Positions 11,714 through 23,246 are shown, counted from the stretch's first letter. The stretch: 64,000 nucleotides of DNA from Carposina sasakii (GCA_014607495.2 CP053154.1:434001-498000); one strand, 5' to 3'. Notes: generated by a model not told the origin, from the sequence alone. Numbers and translations are program-made.

Positions 11714-12370
11714 GGCAACCCTTCACACATCACTTGTCCCACGGCATAATGTCCAACGTCACTGGCCTAACAACGCATGGTCCAATTTTCAACACCATAT
11801 ACTTAAAGTTATTTGGTCCAATTTAATGTCTAATTTAATTGACAAAACGAACACTTTGTATTGGCTATGAACACGTCATATTTACGCACGGAAATTGGTT
11901 GATTTGTTTATTTAATACTATGTTTCTTAAATTCCCTGAAGGCTGCAAAGTTTTACTCACCTAAAAAGGGTAAATAACCAACATTATGGCGTAAAAGAAA
12001 ATTACTTAACGACCTTGTTTATCCAATTATAAATTGGTATTTTGTTACTGCGTTGCGTTCAAATAAATACAAAACACGGTTGATAGGCAAAATTAAATGA
12101 ATTAAACTAGCTCGTCAGTTGAACTAAATATAAATCCGGTTAACGCGTTATCAGGTTATCGTGAAACCGCAGGAATTAACATTATTAAACGTGTGGCACA
12201 TTACAAGTACTGACCAATTAAATGAGGTAAAGCGACATTATCGCGATTCCCATACAGATTACAACTGCATTCGATAAGATAGGGTTTTCTATAAGGAATG
12301 TAGATAGGAACGAAAGTGTGTCGTATGGTATCTCAAGTACAGAGTCTGTAGGTAGAGCGGTGATATCACC

Positions 12371-12515
12371 GGACTATGAGAATGGAGGAATAGAGAGTGC
12401 AGCTGTGTTTACGCTCACACTGTGCACTATATTATTAATGTTCTGCGTAGGTAGTTAGTGAATCTCCATTGAGGTTCGCCACCATGACCGAAATACGGTC
12501 GGCAACATTATTATA
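12371..12515 (+). repeat. 3' half of the SINE-like repeat at 6790
   Basis: Shares GGAATAGAGAGTGCA, TGTGCACTATA, AATCTCCATTGAGG and AATACGGTCGG with 6955-7085. The head, including the B-box-like word, is missing. Confidence 0.55.
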
Positions 12516-12739
12516 CTATTATGTATTATTAGCTGTAGGTACGTGATTACGTTCAGGAGGAAACTAGGCTAGCCCGGGTGCAAGGATTCAGGATACGGTA
12601 CAGATGTCAGGTTACTCCAGCTTTCCTATATTTGTCATATTTAATTGTCGTCAATAAGTTAACAGTAGTTTTTTCATCCTACAACTATAAAGATTAGCTT
12701 CTTTTCCTATAATCGCACGCATACGTTAGCATATATACC

Positions 12740-13006
12740 TGTTTTCGTAGTATATTTCAGGACTTAAATAAAGCGAAAATTTCTTGAATATATACGTTAT
12801 ATTTTAAAATGCGTATCAAGCGAATACAATTTTAGTGTGTATCAAATTTTAATGTTGTCGAATATATATAGGATCCGTGCAGCTCCATCTATTCCACCAC
12901 CTAGGAACTAGCGAACGTCCTTCACATTGATGTAAACTGGTCGGGTGTGTGCTGCGTGTGCTGATACGTCCTTGTCGTCATTTATCACTAGGTGGCGTTG
13001 CGAACA
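12740..13006 (-). repeat. 3' LTR of the BEL element
   Basis: 267 bp. Begins TGTTTTCGTAG and ends GCGTTGCGAACA on the plus strand. I compared it base by base with 18603-18869 and saw no difference. The purine-rich GGCGGGCC segment at 13007-13020 (minus strand) is the likely polypurine tract. Confidence 0.93.
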
Positions 13007-13044
13007 TGCCGGCCCGCCTTGAGAGCTCATGATAGTTGCAGCTC

Positions 13045-16000
13045 TCAACAACTTTGAGATTTCGTCAAACCAGATCTCGTCGTTGGCTCGTCATCATTTG
13101 TAGGCAAAGGGCAAATCTTTGAAAATGCCCTCTCAATAACTCCATTAGCCGTCTTTATACAAGCCACTCGAGGTATGCCATCTTTTCCTGGAAACAAAGA
13201 CAAAATTCTTCCCATTCGCCATTTCAGCGGTGGGAGGTTATCTTCTTTTATGAGCACCAAAGTATTAGGTGCCAACACTCCTTTTGACTCCTTCCATTTT
13301 GTGCGGGTTTGTAGCTCTCCAATATACTCAGCGGACCATCGCTTCCAAAAATGTTGCCTCAGCTGTTCTATCCTTTTATAACGTGATAGTGAATGTAAAG
13401 GAGAACTGGTAACATCTTCGCTTGCAGGTGAGGTCAGCGGTCGGCCGATCAGGAAGTGAGCAGGTGTGAGAGGGGTATAATCTGAAGGATCTGAGGACAG
13501 ACAGTACATAGGACGGGAGTTCAGGACAGCTTCTATTTGTGCCAAAACTGTACTGAACTCCTCATAATTTAAGTGACTATTGCCTAAAACCCGTAAAATG
13601 TGGTGCTTGCAGGACTTCACCCCTGCCTCCCATAAACCGCCAAAATGAGGTACGTAGGGTGGTATAAATTTAAATTCAATTTCATTAGATGAAGCGTAAT
13701 CAATAATAGTTTGTGATTCCCTAGATAAGAAATCTGTAATTTCCCTTTTTGCCCCTACAAAATTCCTACCATGGTCAGAGAATATACAACATGGTTTTCC
13801 CCTACGGGAAATAAATCTTTTTAAGGCTAAAATATAATATTCTGTAGTTAAATTAGTGACAAGTTCCAAGTGCAAGGCTTTCGTAGCAAAACAAACAAAC
13901 AGACACAAATAACATTTCTCAAGTCTAGAGCCCCTTCCCTTCTTGTTTAATATATAAAGTGGTCCAGCATAATCTACTCCACAATTCATGAAAGGAAAAT
14001 CAACGGTTATTCGTTCCTGTGGTAAGTTTCCCATTATCGGTTGCACGGTTTGACCTTTCATGCGAGTGCATCTTTGACATTGTTGCACAACCTTTCTAGC
14101 TAAATTTCTCCCCCCTAAGGCCCACCAGGTCTCTCTCATGTGTGCTAACAGCTGTTGAGGCCCAGCGTGCAACAACCTTAAGTGGCCTTGAACGAAAATA
14201 AGATGAGTAACATAATGCTTACTACACAATAATATGGGATGCATTTTATTATATGAGAATTCAAGGGAATTAGACAATCGACCTCCCACTCGGATAATCC
14301 CTTTGTCATCTAAAAACAAGTTTAAACCTAATACATTACGAGTTGATTTAATTGGCAATTTATTTATTAAGGCGTTATATTCATTTGGAAATGATTCTAA
14401 TTGAATTAATTTAATAATAGTATACAAAGAATTATTCATCTCCTTAAGTGACAATGGTCCTGTGAAACGATCAAGTTTATTCTTTAATTTAAGGTTATTA
14501 ATGAACCTCAAAACAAATGCGTATGCGCGTTGCAATTTGCAAAATGAAGAAAACACATTAAAATCAAATTTAACACAAGAACTATTGTAGCAAGACATGA
14601 CGTTTATGTGGTTTGTTCTTACTTCAGGTAAATTGGTGTGAAGACAATCCAAATCCATAATTTGAATATTGGTTTCCCTTTCGAGTAAAAAGGACGGTCC
14701 GTGCCACCACATATTGTTGTTCATCAATTCGTCTAAACAAGTACCTCGAGAAACTAAATCAGCTGGATTGTCTTTGCCACTCACATGTAACCATTTTCCT
14801 TGAGATAATTCACTTATTTGTACCACACGATTTTGCACAAACGTTTTAAGTTGATTAGGTGACATTCTCAACCACCCCAATACAATAGTTGAGTCAGTCC
14901 AATAAACAATTTTGTCAAACTTTAAATTAAGCGATTTAATTATTCTATCTGATAATATAGCACCTAGTAGCGCACCACACAATTCCAAACGCGGTATGCT
15001 AACCGGTTTGAGTGGAGCTACGCGGCTCTTAGAGCAAACAAGTTTGACCGTTACGTCACCAGCCTCGTTAATGCTTAGGGCGTATGCACACGCACCGTAC
15101 GCGAGTTCACTGGCGTCTGTAAATATATGCAATTCTGTACGAATAGGATTAATACAAATCATATGGCGAGGTATATAAATATCATGTAATGCGGATAATG
15201 ATATGACAAACTTTTCCCACTTATATTTAATGTCCAGTGGTACTTCGTCATCCCATTCTAACTTATACAACCATAGCTTTTGTAATAGCACCTTTGCTTT
15301 AATGATAACAGGGCTAAGAAAACCTAATGGATCGTATATCTGTGAAACAATAGATAAAATCATACGTTTAGTTATAGAATTTGAGATTTTATTTATTTTA
15401 GAAGTGAAATGAAATTGGTCTTTATTATTTAACCAACCTAATCCCAAAGTTTTATTAGACTGATTTTCGTTTAATGTAAAATGTTTCGACTGCTTACTAT
15501 CATTCTGAACGAATTCCTTAGCTATTTCACTTGAATTAAATACCCATTTTCGCAAAGGAAAACAACCCGACTTAAGTACATCGATAACACCTTTACAAAT
15601 GCGTATTAATTCTGATTTGCTATTATTCCCACTAATGTAGTCATCAACGTACATATCGTTCAAAATTGTGCGTGAAACGTCCGTATCCGTGCAATCCTGC
15701 CCTAACTGTCTAATGCATCGCATGCTAAGGTAAGGTGCAGACGCAGTACCATACGTCACGGTATTTAGCTGGAATAAAGAAAGTTGTTCGGAAGGATTTT
15801 CACGCCATATTATCATTTGCAAATGTCTTTGATCCTCTTGTATTAATACCTGCCTGAACATTTTCTCTATGTCAGCACACGCAACGTATTTATATTGACG
15901 AAAGCGTAAAAGAATCGCAAACAAATCATTTTGCAAAGGTGGGCCAGTCATCTGAAGGTCGTTAAGCGATTTTCCCGACGAAGTTAATTGACTGGCATTG

Positions 16001-18336
16001 TATACCACGCGTAGTTTTGTTGTAATGCTATCTTCGCGGAATACACCATGGTGAGGTAAAAAATAATTTATAGGTGGGCAATGTTTAATGCGAGTCATGT
16101 GCCCGAGGCTTATATATTCTTTCATAAAGTCGTTGTACATCTGTTTGCACTGACTGTCGCGTTCAAGTCGTCGTTCAAGTGAAATAAACTGTTTTTTAGC
16201 AATATCATAACTGTCACCGAGCTCATCTATGGAATCCTTAAACGGTATGCGTACTGAGAACCGACCATCAACCAAGCGTTTAGTTGTATCTATAAATAAC
16301 TTCTCACAAAGCCGTTCTTCGTCAGAGTAAAAGTTATTATTTTGGCATGACACTTCCTCTATCTCCCAAAATTTCCTTAACTGTTCCCCTATATCAAGCG
16401 TTTGAGTAGTATTACATTGAACAGGAGTAATGCGCCTATGTTCAAAATGAATGGGGCCAGCCACTATCCAGCCTAGTTTGGTATTTTGGAGATAAGGACC
16501 GTTACATAATCTAATTTTATCTTCGATTATCAAATCCCAAAATTGATCTACTCCCAACAATAAATCTATTTTGGACGGAATGTAGTAATTAGTGTCTGCT
16601 AAGCATATATCCTTAGGAATATTTAAAGAATTTGGATTAATTTTATATGTAGGTATCATATTAGTTATGGAGGGTAGAACTAAACATTTAATATCCGTTT
16701 GATAATTATAATTTAATGATCTGAGCTTAATGGTACATAATTGAGCAGAATGCGAGACCGACTGTCCCACTCCTAGGATGTGATAAGTGGACTGTATAGG
16801 TTTTAAATTAAGTTTTTTACATAGTGACTCAGATATAATGCTGTGTTGACTACCACTGTCAAGTAAAGCCCGAGCTCTGTAATACTTGTTGTTAATGCCT
16901 GCGACCTCAATAATTGCAGTTGACAATAAAGTGGAATTTAACGAATCATTATTTGCAATAGAACAACCTTTACGATCGGTATTTAAATAAGTTTGCATAT
17001 GTAAACTGGCGGATGAGTCAGAATCCTTACTACTCTCACCGTGCAATAAACGGTTATGTTTTTGATTGCATTGTCTACATGGGCCAAAATAACAATCATT
17101 TGCGGTATGTCCTTTACGGAAGCAATTTGCACACAAAGCATTCTCATTCACAATATTTAACCTTTCATTTAACGGTAATTTTAAGAACTGAGAACAAGCA
17201 TAAAGTGAGTGGTTACCTTTACACATAACACAACAACGAGTATAGTGAGTCTTTTTATTATTGGAGTTTTTAGCGGAGTTATCATTAATTGATGCAAAAC
17301 TATTTACCTTTTGCGTTTTTAACTTGTTGTCAGAGCTTGACCTACTTACGGGGTAAACAGTATGGTTTGCCTGTACCTTTTCCAACATATTAGCTTTCTC
17401 CGTTAGAAATTCAATTAAATAAGACAACTTTGATGAGTTCTCTGTACCTAGAATACTTTTATGTTGTTCCCATTCCTTTTCTGTAGCCAAATCTAGTTTA
17501 GAAACAATTATAAAAATAATGAGGGTATCCCACTTTTTTATAGGTTCCCCTAACGTCTTTAAGGCTCGTAAATTTTTGAGCACAGTATCTACCAATTTTC
17601 TAATAATATGAGGCGATTCCTTAGTCATAGATTGTAAGGAAAATAACGCCTTTACGTGGTTATGCACTAATAAGCCAGTATTATTATATCTATGATTAAG
17701 TAAATCCCATGCTATTGTGTAGTTTTCAGCTGAAAATTCTAATGATTTTATCACCTGACTAGCGTTCCCTGTTAAAGCAGATCTTAAATAATGGAACTTT
17801 TGAATATCATCCAATAGTGTTGATTTATGGATCAAAGAAAGGTAGGTATCTCTAAACTCAAGCCATGCATTGTATGAGCCATCAAAGGTAGGTAAAGCTA
17901 TAGTAGGTAACTTTACTAACGGATTTGCGTTACACTTGGATTTATCACTAATAGCAGAGTCGGAATTATTAACACTTTGCAATAAACGATTAACATCTGT
18001 AAAGACAGCATAGTAGGAATTTTCAAAGGATTCACGATTATCTAGTTGCTGAGATAACTCCCTTTCTGAACACATTTCCTCTATGGAACTTTGAATATGA
18101 TTAAAATCTTGCATTAATGATTTAGCAATATCAGATCTTAACTTTAATTCTGTTAATTGCCTATCATCTAACGGTTCATCTATAATTGAATTTACAAATT
18201 TCGAAAAAAGTGTTAATCTACCCTTAATTGTCCCGCGTTTTTTATTCAAATCTTGCAATAACTTGTCATTAACATTTTGCATAACTGGCAAGGGAGATTT
18301 AATAGGTGATTTACTAGTTTCAGATCCTAGACTCAT
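13045..18336 (-). CDS. BEL/Pao gag-pol polyprotein
   Basis: 1763 residues. Domains in order: an N-terminal gag region of DUF1759 type (about 145-330, IALPTFDGSYNAWLEF); three Cys/His motifs (C369-x2-C372-x3-H376-x4-C381; C402-x2-C405-x4-H410-x4-C415; C420-x2-C423-x3-H427-x4-H432); an aspartic protease with DSGS at 493-496; reverse transcriptase (about 770-960) with D822 and YVDD at 896-899; RNase H with D1074, E1118, D1148 and NPAD ending at D1193; integrase with H1385/H1390 and C1420/C1423 zinc ligands and catalytic D1455, D1521, E1570; and a C-terminal DUF5641-type region (about 1655-1745). It copies the element's RNA into DNA and inserts it. No internal stop or frameshift, every catalytic residue listed is present, and the length is normal for BEL/Pao gag-pol. 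It is AT-rich like the host DNA. The ATG lies 266 bases after the 5' LTR. Confidence 0.96.
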   Translation of the reverse strand: MSLGSETSKSPIKSPLPVMQNVNDKLLQDLNKKRGTIKGRLTLFSKFVNSIIDEPLDDRQLTELKLRSDIAKSLMQDFNHIQSSIEEMCSERELSQQLDNRESFENSYYAVFTDVNRLLQSVNNSDSAISDKSKCNANPLVKLPTIALPTFDGSYNAWLEFRDTYLSLIHKSTLLDDIQKFHYLRSALTGNASQVIKSLEFSAENYTIAWDLLNHRYNNTGLLVHNHVKALFSLQSMTKESPHIIRKLVDTVLKNLRALKTLGEPIKKWDTLIIFIIVSKLDLATEKEWEQHKSILGTENSSKLSYLIEFLTEKANMLEKVQANHTVYPVSRSSSDNKLKTQKVNSFASINDNSAKNSNNKKTHYTRCCVMCKGNHSLYACSQFLKLPLNERLNIVNENALCANCFRKGHTANDCYFGPCRQCNQKHNRLLHGESSKDSDSSASLHMQTYLNTDRKGCSIANNDSLNSTLLSTAIIEVAGINNKYYRARALLDSGSQHSIISESLCKKLNLKPIQSTYHILGVGQSVSHSAQLCTIKLRSLNYNYQTDIKCLVLPSITNMIPTYKINPNSLNIPKDICLADTNYYIPSKIDLLLGVDQFWDLIIEDKIRLCNGPYLQNTKLGWIVAGPIHFEHRRITPVQCNTTQTLDIGEQLRKFWEIEEVSCQNNNFYSDEERLCEKLFIDTTKRLVDGRFSVRIPFKDSIDELGDSYDIAKKQFISLERRLERDSQCKQMYNDFMKEYISLGHMTRIKHCPPINYFLPHHGVFREDSITTKLRVVYNASQLTSSGKSLNDLQMTGPPLQNDLFAILLRFRQYKYVACADIEKMFRQVLIQEDQRHLQMIIWRENPSEQLSLFQLNTVTYGTASAPYLSMRCIRQLGQDCTDTDVSRTILNDMYVDDYISGNNSKSELIRICKGVIDVLKSGCFPLRKWVFNSSEIAKEFVQNDSKQSKHFTLNENQSNKTLGLGWLNNKDQFHFTSKINKISNSITKRMILSIVSQIYDPLGFLSPVIIKAKVLLQKLWLYKLEWDDEVPLDIKYKWEKFVISLSALHDIYIPRHMICINPIRTELHIFTDASELAYGACAYALSINEAGDVTVKLVCSKSRVAPLKPVSIPRLELCGALLGAILSDRIIKSLNLKFDKIVYWTDSTIVLGWLRMSPNQLKTFVQNRVVQISELSQGKWLHVSGKDNPADLVSRGTCLDELMNNNMWWHGPSFLLERETNIQIMDLDCLHTNLPEVRTNHINVMSCYNSSCVKFDFNVFSSFCKLQRAYAFVLRFINNLKLKNKLDRFTGPLSLKEMNNSLYTIIKLIQLESFPNEYNALINKLPIKSTRNVLGLNLFLDDKGIIRVGGRLSNSLEFSYNKMHPILLCSKHYVTHLIFVQGHLRLLHAGPQQLLAHMRETWWALGGRNLARKVVQQCQRCTRMKGQTVQPIMGNLPQERITVDFPFMNCGVDYAGPLYILNKKGRGSRLEKCYLCLFVCFATKALHLELVTNLTTEYYILALKRFISRRGKPCCIFSDHGRNFVGAKREITDFLSRESQTIIDYASSNEIEFKFIPPYVPHFGGLWEAGVKSCKHHILRVLGNSHLNYEEFSTVLAQIEAVLNSRPMYCLSSDPSDYTPLTPAHFLIGRPLTSPASEDVTSSPLHSLSRYKRIEQLRQHFWKRWSAEYIGELQTRTKWKESKGVLAPNTLVLIKEDNLPPLKWRMGRILSLFPGKDGIPRVACIKTANGVIERAFSKICPLPTNDDEPTTRSGLTKSQSC

Positions 18337-18584
18337 TTTGGCACTTTATAAAATTCAGGGTACTTACGGTTTTTCCTGCAAACACCTCGGTGTAATCACG
18401 CGAACCAAGGCCAGGGATTTCCTGTAATTAGTCACAGTTTTAGCACAAAAGAAGCTGGAAGGAAGGAAAGGAACGATACGACCAAACCTCTGCTGAATCT
18501 TCCTTTAAACTTATTCTTCTCTTAATTCTTCTTCTATTATGTAATTATTTTTGATTATTATTAATCTGATTCTTCATATAATAT

Positions 18585-18601
18585 TCGGCGTTGAAGGTCC
18601 A
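18585..18601 (-). other. Primer-binding site of the BEL element
   Basis: One base after the 5' LTR, the minus strand reads TGGACCTTCAACGCCGA. TGG pairs with the CCA end of a tRNA. Which tRNA primes it cannot be decided by eye. Confidence 0.6.
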
Positions 18602-18602
18602 A

Positions 18603-18869
18603 TGTTTTCGTAGTATATTTCAGGACTTAAATAAAGCGAAAATTTCTTGAATATATACGTTATATTTTAAAATGCGTATCAAGCGAATACAATTTTAGTG
18701 TGTATCAAATTTTAATGTTGTCGAATATATATAGGATCCGTGCAGCTCCATCTATTCCACCACCTAGGAACTAGCGAACGTCCTTCACATTGATGTAAAC
18801 TGGTCGGGTGTGTGCTGCGTGTGCTGATACGTCCTTGTCGTCATTTATCACTAGGTGGCGTTGCGAACA
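18603..18869 (-). repeat. 5' LTR of the BEL element
   Basis: Identical to 12740-13006. Followed by the target-site copy ATACC at 18870-18874. Confidence 0.93.
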
Positions 18870-18874
18870 ATACC

Positions 18875-19036
18875 ATTTTATAAACGTGAAAGTTTATGTG
18901 AATCAATGTTTGGACTTGTAACTATCACTCTTTTAAGCAAAATCTACCGAACGGATTTTAATAAAATTTTGCAGTTATGTAGCTAATAAATCCGAATAAC
19001 ATATGCTCGGGTCGGCAAAGTCCCGGGTGGCCGCTT
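18875..19036 (+). mobile_element. Degenerate Helitron relic beside the BEL insertion
   Basis: ATTTTATAAACGTGAAAG resembles the 5' part of lepidopteran Helitrons (TATTATAAATGCGAAAG). ACCGAACGGATTTTAATAAA and GGCAAAGTCCCGGGTGGCCG are the usual internal and 3' words. Terminal CTAG is mutated. Confidence 0.4.
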
Positions 19037-19867
19037 AATTTCTTCCTCAGTTGCGTTAGCGGATTTTACATAAAATCAGTGGCATACCCCACCCTTTAAC
19101 GTGTGTCATGTCAAACCCCAGTATGTTAGCGATTGGAGCAGCCTGTCCAGGGTGCGTCAGGGTGCGCCGCGCCCCCTGACGTCATCCTCACCGCTATAAA
19201 CGGAATTAAACCTCTTTTATGAGCGTCCAATGGCAGGATAGTTAAAGTTAAAGCAAGTAAATCAGGGGAATAGTAATTGGTGCTCATTAATGAAATCGTG
19301 AGAACAAGTTATTGGTTATTATGGATCAAATGAGGAGAGGAAGAAGAGGGCGATGTTTAGATTAAATAGAACATTACCAACCTTTTATTTCAAGACGTTT
19401 AGTTATGACCGTTTATAACTGGAGATCATTTTACTTAAGTATCTATCGATTTACATATGTAGGTACAATCTTTGACAATATCCACAAAAAGAGAAGCTAG
19501 TTCAGGATATCCGTGTTTTGTATAAAAAAATATCACGATAAATTAGCCAATAGCTGCAAGCAATAATAACATATGCACATTCGACGCTACAATAATTATT
19601 AGAAAACATGTCAATAAACAAACTGTAACTATCAGCATTATTAAAGCGACCATCTGTACCAGATGTTTCAGCTGATACCTGAAATATAAGCGCAACCACA
19701 GCATAGGTAAATCAGTAACCTAATTCTTGCTATTCATGGAAACTAAAGGGAAACTACCAGACGTAAGTACTTAAGTATATCTATGGTAAAAGGAACAAAG
19801 TATTCATTTTGTACATTGTTTGCTAAAGTATATGTATCTATTTACAGGCTTATATTAATATTATAAA
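19037..19867. other. No gene seen
   Basis: Contains a short GC-rich patch with GGGTGCGTCAGGGTGCGCCG at about 19149-19168 and otherwise AT-rich DNA without exons or known repeats. Confidence 0.4.
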
Positions 19868-20042
19868 TATTATTAAGAAAATGAAAAAAAAATTCCCCCG
19901 AGTGAGATTTGAACTCACGACCTCTTCGCAAGCCGTGCTTTTGCTATAACCAACTGAGCTATCGGGTCAATTAACTCGGATGACGAATTTTACCATCTAT
20001 TTTACATTACGTTTTTGGCAACGTTATTTTTTCATCCCGTTC
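19868..20042 (-). repeat. tRNA-derived SINE, family T (copy 1)
   Basis: On the minus strand it contains an A-box-like GATAGCTCAGTTGGTTATAG and a B-box GAGTTCAAATCTC. It ends in the family tail (AATTTTTTTTTCATTTTC). Related copies lie at 37677-37840 and 56378-56558, with pieces at 38370-38464 and 25608-25668. The long 5' extension (AAAATTCGTCATCCGAGTTA, AACGTTGCC) upstream of the tRNA part shows that it is a SINE and not a tRNA gene. Confidence 0.7.
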
Positions 20043-20669
20043 ATCATATTATACCTAATTAGAATATCTTGACGAATGAGTTTCGAAAGAAACTATATGG
20101 CGCCAACCACATAAACAATAGGACAAGGGGGCAGGAAGATGATGAGAATAACTTGGTAACATTTCTCATTGGATTTATTACCAATCGTTTGAATTATTAT
20201 AAGTACTTGTATGTGCCCAAAAAGCGACAGTAGGCTCAACCCTTCCCGAGGAACTTAATAGGCTTACTGTATCATATTACGTATATATCATATTTTGATG
20301 TGAATTTGGATCATAGAATCCGGGAAATAGTAATGCAAATATCACTCCACACTGTTATGTGGTTAAGTTTATTTATATGAAACATATGCAAAAATACAAA
20401 GTACCTACAGATTTGTAATCAACTGAAATTGGCCTGTAAACATATTCAACTGAGTAGAGTTGGTACACTGAAGCGTAACTTGCAAAACTTTGGAAGTAAG
20501 CCAGCACGCACGCCAACCACTTTACTCTGTAATACTTTGTACTGAGCATGGAGGATTTCGTATAAGAGGTTCTAGCACTAAAATTTACATAGCAAGCAAT
20601 CTTCAGTAGATAGTTTTCTAGGCTCTAGAATCTAAAGTCCAGATAGAGTGTTATTATTTGACTCACTAT

Positions 20670-20803
20670 GGTCGATTCCGGCAGTCACACTTAAACCTAA
20701 ACGTAAAATTAATCCTACCTGTCCTTTTCTCTCTCAGCGAACGGATAGAGATAGACTTGACTAAGATTAGGTTTAGGTTTAAGTGTGACTGCCGGAATCG
20801 ACC
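20670..20803. mobile_element. Fold-back MITE, family C (copy 1)
   Basis: The ends GGTCGATTCCGGCAGTCACA... (20670 onward) and ...TGTGACTGCCGGAATCGACC (to 20803) are inverted repeats with arms of about 32 bp. The loop holds CTGTCCTTTTCTCTCTC. A diverged copy lies at 47317-47470. Non-coding. Confidence 0.8.
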
Positions 20804-21528
20804 CTACTAACACTTTAAGCCTCAGATTTATAACAATAAGTATGGATTGATTAAGAAAAGGTAATGAAAAAGCCTAGGGACACATTGAAGGAAGCTCGGT
20901 ATTGATCGGCGACGTTACACGGTGCAATGTTACATGCACGTTACATGTTACACGGCGTGCATTCAGTCCGTACGTAGTGTTACGGCAAAACAAACGAGCC
21001 ACTTTTGCATAGATTTTGGTACATGACCGTATTGACCGTATCGCGTAGAATGCTCGTTGTGAATGCATTAGATAGAACACCGCGTATCGTCGTCTGTTAG
21101 TACCTACATACGAGTACCATAGAATTTCTGTCCGATTTACGATTTTCTTAATACAAATATGCTGAGAACCAACAGGTGGTTTCCGTACGAATAAATAAGC
21201 GATGATTTAGGTATCGCAAAATCCTTTGATATACGGCCAATATCAACACTACAGATCATAAAGAATCTCGGATATTTTAAATTCCGCAATTGAACATTTA
21301 ATCTGAGATATGCAAAAAATCTCTCGGCATCGGATATAGAAATTGGCTGATAGTATATATTTACACATCTTTGTATCATACGAGTACATACTATGTAGTA
21401 TACATATACACCGCTATGTTCCCGAAGAGGGGTATGTAACCATAACTGCAGAAATCGTAAACGAGATGCCACAGCCACACACACACGTAATTATAAATTA
21501 TCAGTTACCAGAGATGTTAATACAGGTA
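20804..21528. other. No gene seen
   Basis: AT-rich; the frames at 20874-21080 and 21137-21484 have no domain, signal or splice context. Confidence 0.4.
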
Positions 21529-21883
21529 TACAGGTGAGTTTTGGTCGTCAACGTTCCCGAAAACTACGGAATCTCCTCATCATCACGATCATTTTTCTCC
21601 ATGGAAGCATACCTGGGAAGTGTCTGGTTTCCAAAATATTAGGGTCCAAAGTTGAGTAAATAGACTGCGTTTTTCTGCATAAATGCACATTGACGTGCGT
21701 AGCAAGATTTTTTCACGAGAGTTAATTAATATCTGTCTATGAAAAAACTATACACTATAAATTTCACCCGATCAAGTAATTTAAAAAAATTACATCATTT
21801 CCCAGCTTTTTTTTTGGCATAAACTTGCTTTATTTGATGGATAGAGTACGTACCCTGAGTGGCAACGAAAAAACATTCTGTAT
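21529..21883 (+). mobile_element. Repeat family D (copy 1)
   Basis: About 355 bp starting TACAGGTGAGTTTTGGTCGT and ending near CATTCTGTA. Shared words with 38248-38714 and 47519-47906: GTCAACGTTCCCGAAAACTA, ACACTTCCCAGG (complement), CTTTATTTGATG and GAGTACGTAC. The termini (TACAGG/CCTGTA) resemble those of family A. Non-coding. Confidence 0.75.
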
Positions 21884-22154
21884 AGAGTGGTTTTTCTAAA
21901 ATATATTGCTCGATTAAATTACCTACTTATTCTTTTTACTCAATCCAGTTCAAACATAATTTAAAGCAAAATTAATCAAGCTTATTTAATTAGGTATTTT
22001 GCATAAATTAGGTACTCACTGAATAATTGCTGATAAATTAAGTATCATTCAGTGGGTTGGTTTAAATCCAACGTTTGTAAGTTCCTGAATAATGAACTAA
22101 AAATAACATTAATGCTATAAATATTACTTTAACCTATATACCTACCTACCTACA

Positions 22155-22413
22155 CGAGCCGCGTGGTGCCGGCAGAGTAGAGTTTGTACCACCCCTGCCT
22201 GCCCGTGGGTATCGTACGAGGCGATTAAGGGTTTCCGGGAGGTGGGCAGCAGCACCTTCCGTACTGACAACATAGTCTGAAAATCACTCTGCGGTCACCA
22301 ACCCGCCTGCCCAGCGTGGTGACTATGGGCAAAACCCCCTCTGTGGCAGTAGCCCTGTGGCGTACCCTGGGGGAGGCCTACGTCCAGCAGTGGACTGCAA
22401 TAGGCTGAAGAAG
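22155..22413 (+). repeat. RTE-terminus repeat, best preserved copy
   Basis: Runs from GAGCCGCGTGGTGCCGGCAG to the segment encoding LGEAYVQQWTAIG and a stop (22369-22409). This is the clearest evidence that the dispersed family (133, 596, 24061, 27846) derives from the 3' end of an RTE-type LINE. Confidence 0.8.
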
Positions 22414-22469
22414 AAATATTATTAAGAAATGAAAAAAAAAATAATGCTAAATATTATTGCTAAAAATGC

Positions 22470-22630
22470 CAACTAATATTATAAATGCGAAAGAAGGTTT
22501 ATTAGTTTGTTACTTTTTTTACGCTTTGTTTACGTAACCAATTACGTATTCTTGACTTGTTTGAGTACGGCAAAGACAATAAGCCAATTCGGTAGTCCAC
22601 GTGGACAAAGTCGCGGGTAACATCTGATAG
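22470..22630 (+). mobile_element. Non-autonomous Helitron, 3' end mutated
   Basis: AACTAATATTATAAATGCGA AAGAAGG matches the common lepidopteran Helitron 5' region. GGACAAAGTCGCGGGTAACA matches the 3' hairpin region, but the last bases read TGATAG instead of CTAG. Confidence 0.5.
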
Positions 22631-23120
22631 TATTTCATAGTTTTAACATTACTTATTTATTTATTAGTGATATATCTACCTACGAATTATAATACTAGTT
22701 ACTTATCAGTTATTTCACACCCAAAATATGATTTACCTACATTAGACACGCAGAGGAAAAGCAGAGTCACGGGTTTATGTTATAGGAAATTACAGAAAAA
22801 TACGGAAGAAAATTTAATGTAAGTAAATAAACTAGCAGAGAACTTAGTAACAAACTAAGCATGTTAATTTTCCGGGTGGAGGAACACTGATAAGCTAGTG
22901 GTTACAGAGAGCAAGTTTCTACAAACAAACTGCATAGAGTTCGTATTAACCATGAAGTCGCGCAGGACTCTAATTTTTTAATCGTTCAGAGTTCTACTTC
23001 TATCATCTATTAAATACGGAATAGAAACGGCATACAGGGTAAGAGTGATAGCCAGGCAAACACTGAACAAGAGTACGAGTGTTTTTATTCGCAGGAAAAG
23101 TATTTTTAATTTGATTATCA

Positions 23121-23246
23121 GTGGGGTAAGCACGAACCTTTTTTCGCGGCGTAACGCTAGCGACTCGCTAGCAAAATCTATGTGATTTGACAGGTTGAAG
23201 CTAGCGTTACGGACTATCGAGAGGTTCGTGCCTCTTATTACCCCTC
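23121..23246. mobile_element. Miniature element, family E (copy 2)
   Basis: GTGGGGTAAGCACGAACC at the left and GAGGTTCGTGCCTCTTATTA near the right end, with CGTAACGCTAGCG mirrored inside. Opposite orientation to the copy at 9237. Confidence 0.75.

Larger units (their letters stand above)
12740..18869 (-). mobile_element. Complete BEL/Pao LTR retrotransposon
   Basis: A 6130-bp element transcribed on the minus strand. Identical 267-bp LTRs, each TG...CA, lie at 12740-13006 and 18603-18869. The flanking pentamer ATACC is duplicated at 12735-12739 and 18870-18874, matching the 5-bp duplications usual for BEL/Pao. The order is LTR, primer-binding site, one gag-pol frame of 1763 codons, purine-rich segment, LTR. 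There is no separate env frame. Identical LTRs plus an uninterrupted frame mean the insertion is recent; autonomy is an inference. If the first exon at 42877 and the exon at 9611 belong to one gene, the element lies in its intron. Confidence 0.95.

Noticed and set aside
14912..17228. Plus-strand frames of 68-88 codons within the BEL element
   Set aside because: Antisense shadows of the gag-pol frame without own features.
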